Notes under the pieces: model-generated | The model's database searches: none | The model's input: the letters and a program-made list of their open reading frames with translations, nothing else | What the model was told of the DNA's origin: nothing | Source: Datura wrightii | Lineage: Eukaryota; Streptophyta; Magnoliopsida; Solanales; Solanaceae | NCBI GenBank assembly: GCA_035772735.1 | Contig: JASDFA010000003.1 | Coordinates: 57,594,501 to 57,658,500, forward strand | Direction of reading: 5' to 3' | Length of the DNA stretch: 64,000 bases | Position numbers and translations under genes: made by a program | Shown here: positions 58,212 to 64,000 of the stretch, in pieces | Layout: each line of letters starts with the position of its first letter | How positions within the stretch are numbered: the stretch's first letter is position 1

Positions 58212-58422
58212 TGTTATACCCCGCGGAATTACCGGCACCTAGATGGCCTATTCGCACGTTGGTTAAGCATATTTGAAGGCCATACGTGTTAGGGAAAGGC
58301 CCGGGAAAAGATCGGACGAGAAACCTGTCGAACCATTGCGGAAGGAGCCGAGGCAGAGCCCCTGCGCGATGGCAGCGTGTCACAGAGGTGAGGCCTCCGC
58401 GTTGGCTCCGTGAAACGTTGCC
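58212..58422 (+). repeat. Duplicate of the A2 5' LTR start
   Basis: Copy of 31129-31339, again ending in TTGCC before a B element. Confidence 0.9.
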
Positions 58423-59885
58423 TGATCTTGGGCAGATTTATATGCCCAAGTGATACTCAAACGTATCATTTTTACCTTTTTTGTTGTGCAATGTGTATAT
58501 AATATCATGTAATTGGTAATAAAATGCGAATTTATACTAACCAACATGATTAGCATTTGTTTTGCAAATAAAGGTGATTTTTAGGAGCTAAAATGCATGT
58601 TGGAACTATGTCGGAGTTGGACTTGGATGCAAGCGTGGAAAAGACCTTGGAATGCAGGATTTATAGGGGCTCCGCGATGGCTCCGTGCCACGCTACCATC
58701 GCGGTAGCATACTGCCTGAGCATGAATTAATTTGGCAATTTCCAGTGTACCTGCACGTCAGCTCCGTGGCACGGAGATAGGCCTCCGCGATGGCCTCCGT
58801 GCCACGTTGAGGTTAAATTACCGGACCCTGGAAATTCCAGTGAGGGTCCGCGTCCACGCCGTGTCACGGAGGCAGTGCTCCGCGTTGGCCTCCGTGACAC
58901 GTTGCTTGTTATTCCGGGAAAAATTTCCCACTAGTATAAATAGCACACTTAGGTTTATTTTAATTAGTTTTTAGTTTTTAGTTTTTAGTTTTTAGACTGA
59001 GTTCAGAAGTGGAGAGCAGGAACGTGGGTTAGTAGCAGTTGAAGATTGGAAAAGCTAAGGGATTTCTTCTCTTCTTTTCTTCTTTCTTTCAATTGTAAGT
59101 ATAATTTACACTCATTTTAGGATGATCAATCCAAGAATGAGTGGCTAATTCTCTTTCTTGCTGAGGTTTTGAACATGTGTAACGAATTTTGATTGTAAAT
59201 GATATGGTTTTATTCTTCTTCTTTAATGTTGTTCTATTAATTCTTGTTCTTTACTGCATTAGTGATTGGCCAACATTAATGTATATCTAAAAAGTCCAAT
59301 TTCACTCGAAAGAGCAAGAAATTGGAAAGTTGTGAATTAATAGGGTATTGTTCTTAACTTGATTTGGGAAAATTGGGTTTTGATGTGCTTTCCTGATAGA
59401 AATATACTTGAAAGCCGTATTAGTCAATTTAGGAACCTGAATTGTAGTGCTAGGTCATAAATTGCATTTGATCACAGAAATGTAGACGGATGGTTTATGA
59501 TTCTAAAGTGAAATTAAATACGAGAGTTTTAATTTTTAGGCAAATGTTCTTGGCTAGCAACTTGAAGAAGAGAATTAACCAAAATTATCATGATTATCAA
59601 GTTCATTACTTGTTCTTAACCTTGGCATGTTCATATCCATTGTCTGAATTCACAAGTAAATAGTGTTATTAATTGTAGTATATAGTTTAGAAACAAAAAC
59701 TCAATTAACCCTTGGTTACGTTGTTGTTAGCATAATTAGAAGTTAAATAGAAATATAGTAAATTAGGCAATTTTACATATCTTGAGCCTCCTTGGATCGA
59801 TACTTGGCTACTTAGCCACTTTATTATTTGTTTGACCACGTGCACTTGCATGTCGGTTTTTACCCGTAGCCCAAAGCACCGAGCA
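58423..59885 (+). repeat. B'' 5' LTR (1463 bp)
   Basis: Near-identical to 31340-32809. It has four AGTTTTT units, like the B 3' LTR, but shares other bases (TTCCGGGAAAAATTTCCC) with the B 5' LTR. Confidence 0.92.
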
Positions 59886-60135
59886 AGTTTTTGGCGCCGT
59901 TGCCGGGGAGGCTAGGCGATTTGTAAAATTTTGTTTAGTGTAAATTTACTGTATTTGTATTTTTATTTTCTTAAGTGTTAACAACTTGGTCTTAGCCTGT
60001 ATTTTGCAGATTTTGTTTCTGTGAACACTGGCAAGGGACAAAGATTTGGTGGAATCTTACTTATAGCCTGAATGGGAATTTCATAGTCAACGTAGAGAAG
60101 CTCTTCGAAAGAAGCTGCAGTTGCTTAAACAGTCT

Positions 60136-61722
60136 ATGATGGAGCAACCAAATCCACCAGTTGTTAGGGTAGTTTTAGTGCCCGATGAAGCAGCAGCAAG
60201 GCCGGTTCGCGAGGTGGCAATCCCACACGCTAATAATGTACATTCTAGCATCCGCAAACCAGAGCCTGGAGGGAGGTTTGAATTAAAGCAGAATATGGTG
60301 CAACTTTTGCACACAAGCGGGCAATTTACCGGTCTCCCTCACGAAGATCCACAACAACATCTCCAGAACTTTTTGGAGATAAGTGACACTTATATACCCG
60401 CTGGAGTGTCACCCGATTATGTTCGGCTCACCTTATTTCCATTTTCCTTACTTGGTGAAGCCAAGAGGTGGTTAAAAGCTTAACCACCCAACTCTATATC
60501 AACGTGGGATGATCTTGCACGGAAGTTTCTTATTAGATTTTTCCCTTCTGGTAAAACAGCCAGACTTAGGAGTCAAATCCTAAGTTTTAAACAGAAGGAG
60601 GGAGAAAATCTATATCAAGCCTGAGAAAGATTCAAATCCATGTTGCGGGACTGTCCTCACCATCATCAGTCCAATGAGGTGTTGGTACACACTTTTATTG
60701 AGGGTTTGGAACCCCACACTAAAATTCTGTTAGATTCAGCAGCTGGAGGGCAAGCGCTGGAGAAGACCTACGAGGAGCTGTACACTTTGCTCAACCGAAT
60801 TTCACAAGGCAATCCAGAATGGAATGCAGATTCTTCAAGAGGTGGAGCAAGGAAAGCAGCTGGAGTGCTTGGAGTGGATGGATTCACAGCTATCGCTGCA
60901 CAGATAGCTGCTTTGCAAAATCAGTTAAACACTCACTTCAGCAATATAAATTTGAACCAGCCTTCAGCTTCAGTCAATGCAGTTCAACAGATGTGGTGTG
61001 AAGTGTGTGGTAGTAGTGAGCATTCAGCTGAATGCTGTAGTGCAAATCCTGATTCTGTTAACTTTGTGGGCAATGCACAGAGAAATCAACAACAGTTTGG
61101 TGGTGGCTACAACTCAAATTGGAGGAACCATCCGAATTTTTCGTGGGGTAGCAACAATCAACAAGGCCAGAGTTCAGGGCAGGGTATGCACAGAAACCAA
61201 GGAGGGCAACAAAATTATCAAGCTCAATTCAGAAATCATAATGCCCCTCCTCCACCACCATCACCGACTATTGAGGAGATGTTCAAAACCATGATCGCTA
61301 ATCAGGCACAATTGCAGGTTGACTATGTCAAATTGGCAGCCGAAGTGAAGAACAATCAATTGGCGACCAAGGCTCTTGAATATCAGTTTGGGCAATTTGC
61401 TAGTGCCCAAAATACTAGACCCACAGGAGGACTACCTAGCGACACGGATCCAAATCCAAAGCAGGTAAATGCAGTGACCACGAGGAGTGGTTTACAATTA
61501 AAGGAGGTGGAACCGGAAAGACCGCCTCAAAAGTCAGGAGCAGCAGATGTTGAGGGAGAGCAAAGTTCTGATAAGGGGAAGACTAAAGAAGCTGAACCAG
61601 AAAGGCCTCCACCCCCGTTCCCTCAACGACTTAAGAAACACAAGGAGGAGGCGTGTTTCCAGAAATTCGTGGAGGTACTTAAACAGGTACATGTTAACTT
61701 ACCTCTTGTTGATGTCTTGTAG
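60136..61722 (+). pseudogene. B'' gag
   Basis: Copy of the B gag with the same TGA (60622-60624) and TAG (61720-61722), plus a further nonsense codon: GAA in B is TAA at 60481-60483 here, just after RWLKA. Confidence 0.9.
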
Positions 61723-62420
61723 GGAGTGCCGAGATATGCGAAGTATATTAAAGACATCGTGGCTAACAAAAGTCGTTTGACTGAGTATGCCACGGTAGCT
61801 TTAACGGAAGAATGCACTTCCCGTATTTAGAATAGGTTGCCCACAAAACTGAAAGACCCTGGAAGTTTCACTATCCAGCTGACTATTGGGCAAAGTATCC
61901 GAGCGCGTGGATTATGCGACTTGGGGGCAAGTATAAATCTGATGCCATTTCGGTATTCAGAAAGTTAGGTCTAGGGAGTCCTAGACCTACAACGGTAATC
62001 TTGAAGCTAGCAGACAGGTCTTTGGCTAAGCCGGATGGCATTGTTGAGGATGTGTTAGTGCAAGTAGGCTCCCTCATTTTTCCGGTCGATTTTATTGTTC
62101 TGGACTTTGAACCAGATGCTGAAGTCCCATTTATTTTGGGACGACCCTTTCTGGCAACCGGAAAGGCATTAATTGATGTAGTTGCGGGTCAACTCACGAT
62201 GCGAGCACATGACAAGGTCGAAGTGTTCGATGTGTACAAGGTACCTAAGCTTCCGACTGTTTATAAGGATCTCTCGGTGATCAACATAATTGATCATGGG
62301 AATGCAAATGGATTGAGTGATTCCCGAGAGTTACTAGGTAGGCCACCGGACAAGGTAGAGCACTACTGGGGGGATGATCATGATCGGGACAAATCGTCCA
62401 TCTCCCTAGTAGATAAATGA
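61723..62420 (+). pseudogene. B'' protease
   Basis: Copy of 34647-35344 with the same internal TAG (61828-61830) and the same one-base loss after the CDLGAS active site. Confidence 0.88.
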
Positions 62421-62430
62421 GCTTAAAGGA

Positions 62431-63190
62431 CGTCGAGCCGCGACGGTAAACCAGGCGCTGCACGGGAGGCAACCCGTGAAAATATTTTCTTTCTTTCTTT
62501 TTAGTGTGAATAATTTTTATTTTTCTTTTCTTTTTTTTTCTTAACTAGGTTTAGATTTTCATTTTATTTAATATTTTTTATTTTAGTTCGGGAAATCTAT
62601 TAATTTAACCAATTTTTGTTTAGTGAGGTGATTTTCAGGTATAACGGAGGAAATATACATGGAATCGAGAAAATGAGGCGAGGTATGAAAAATTAAATGT
62701 ATTGGTGAAACAGAGCACTGGCGCATTGGCGCCGTGTCACGGAGGCAATGCTCCGCGTTGGCCTCCGTGACACGTTGAAGGCAAATCTGGATTTTTCAAA
62801 AATCCAGTAAGCCAACGCGTTGGCTCCGTGTCACGGAGGAGGGCCTCCGCGTTACCCTCCGTGACACGTTGACCCTTATCCAGTGCCGGGTCACACCGGG
62901 TTTCCGGCTGACCCGCGTGTTTTATTTAAATATAACCCCGATTTCGCCCATTTTTTCCCCATTCCCTCTTCCCTCCGCGACCAAACACCCATTTCCCCCT
63001 CCCCAAGCAACGTGCCACGTTGATAGGCAAAGAAAAACATCAAGTTTCTCCGATTCTTCAATTCTAAGGTATGTTTTCATTGTCTAACTCAATTTTTTTG
63101 GTGATTTTTGTCAATTTTGGGCATGTAAGGTGAGACATACCACCTTAGGTAGAAATTAAACATGATGGTGAATTATGTTGTGATTGATTA
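62431..63190 (+). promoter_or_regulatory. B'' hairpin module and internal promoter region, cut before ORF2
   Basis: Copy of 35355-36114: two hairpins (62431-62478), palindrome blocks (about 62732-62870), TATA-like element (about 62923-62935) and splice donor (63069). Truncation at 63190 removes the acceptor and ORF2. Confidence 0.7.
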
Positions 63191-63503
63191 GGACATTTAG
63201 TTTAGTTGTTTTGATTATACTATTTCACTTTCCGTCTCTAGCGAGCTAGTTGGGGGTGTCATCCCATCAACACATTAGACAGTTTAGAGGCTTATAAGAC
63301 AGTGTATAGACTTTAAGCTTTATCGAGTGTTGATTCCATTTATAATCATTAATACATGTCAAACATTTGCTTATAAGTGTTTTGATTTAATTTCCCACAT
63401 AAATTATGCTCTTGGATTCATCATGCATGTGCCATGGGTGAGCTTGTAGTCATTTGTGGCTCTAGGTCCCGTGTCTCAATTTGAGGTCAATGCTTGGGTC
63501 AGG
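63191..63503 (+). repeat. G3 5' LTR, 3' end only
   Basis: From GGACATTTAG it follows the sense strand of the G-family LTR (GAGCTAGTTGGGGGTGTC, then the region around GTGTCTCAATTTGAGG) to about 63503, near the start of the leader. Confidence 0.75.
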
Positions 63504-64000
63504 AAAAAGTTGGTATCAGAAGATTAGATTTTGAAGTGTCCTAGGATGTTTGAAAGCCACATTAAGTAGAGTCTTTTTTTCATGGGTGTGTTAGCACGCC
63601 ACACTTATGAAGAAGAGGCTACGAAATGTTTTAGGAAATTTCCCTTCTTTTGTTATTTCTTATCGTGCTATGAGTTCAACTCTTTCTCTATCCCTCTAAC
63701 TATAGCTTGACGTTTTTGTCGAATCATGCCTCCTCACTGAGTTAATGGTAGAAGAAATGGAAATGGAGATGGGCATCAGCAAGGCCCACCAGCTCAAACA
63801 GGTCCCCTGCTCGAGCAGATTACCTAGGTCGAGTTTAGGGAAGCCTTTCAGATGTTGGCATAGGACATGACCACTCAGTTCAACCAGCAAGCAGTGGCTC
63901 ATTTTCCCCAGAATGGGAATGCAGCTGTGAGTAAACTGTGAGATTAATCAGGATGAATCCACCTGAGTTTATGGGGTCGAAAGTGGATGAGGACCCGCAT
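63504..64000 (+). pseudogene. G3 primer site and gag start (broken)
   Basis: The primer site TGGTATCAGA at 63511-63520 is initiator tRNA-Met type with a mutated end. The leader includes the family text TTTTGAAGTGTCCTAGGATG. A gag start ATG at about 63727 (MPPH, stop, then VNGRRNGNGDGHQQ) carries several further stops before the right edge. It is related to G1 and G2 but on the plus strand. Confidence 0.78.

Larger units (their letters stand above)
58423..63190 (+). mobile_element. B'': 3'-truncated duplicate of B
   Basis: Copy of 31340-36114: 5' LTR 58423-59885, primer site 59892-59909, gag, protease, hairpins (second at 62461-62478), internal promoter region and start of the intron, ending at GATTGATTA 63190. 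ORF2, the 3' region and the 3' LTR are absent. The offset changes from 27083 to 27076 because the LTR has one fewer 7-bp repeat unit. Confidence 0.93.

Noticed and set aside
1..64000. Host genes, tRNA, rRNA or CRISPR-like arrays
   Set aside because: No intron-exon gene, cloverleaf or spacer pattern seen; the tandem repeats are LTR palindromes or the satellite.

Overview
The window is a retrotransposon nest from a flowering-plant genome. I see no host gene, rRNA, tRNA or bacterial feature. Nearly every base belongs to a Ty3/gypsy LTR retrotransposon, a fragment of one, or a satellite array. The primer-binding sites (initiator tRNA-Met and tRNA-Asp types), the chromodomain-bearing integrases and the Athila-like gag proteins place it in a eudicot. 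The wording of the Tekay/Del leaders suggests Solanaceae, which is an inference from memory.

Four families occur; the letters are mine. G is a Tekay/Del chromovirus with about 2.3-kb LTRs (G1, G2, G3). A is a Tekay/Del chromovirus with 2.58-kb LTRs (A1, A2). B is an Athila-like element with 1.46-kb LTRs that has gag, protease and an extra ORF but no reverse transcriptase or integrase. D is a short Athila-related non-autonomous element coding one zinc-knuckle/coiled-coil protein.

Layout. G1 (minus strand) is the host of the nest: its pol lies at 1-1638 and 12034-14190, its gag start and leader at 23840-24107, and its 5' LTR at 24108-24744 plus 30518-31128. A1 (1644-12028, minus, TSD ATTCA) sits in G1's reverse transcriptase. 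G2 (14191-23839, minus) sits in G1's gag. D (24745-30512, minus, TSD ATAAC) sits in G1's 5' LTR. A2 (31129-49389, plus) follows in the same LTR. B (31340-41296, plus, TSD TTGCC) is inserted in the 5' LTR of A2. The 3' LTR of A2 is cut after 448 bp by a 169-bp satellite array (49390-51505).

From 51506 the window repeats itself. Positions 51508-56330 are an inverted copy of 24075-28960, and 56344-63190 are a direct copy of 29261-36114, joined by a 13-bp filler. A third G-type element (G3, plus) runs off the right edge.

None of the polyproteins is intact. Two reading frames are open: the 406-residue second ORF of B and the 317-residue ORF of D. The most interesting signals are non-coding. They are a hairpin just before the polypurine tract in all four families, a two-hairpin module after ORF1 in B and D whose stem changes compensate, and CTCCGTG/CACGGAG palindromes upstream of TATA boxes in A, B and D and before the second ORF of B. 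The 5' LTR of D is a D/B chimera whose switch point falls in those palindromes.
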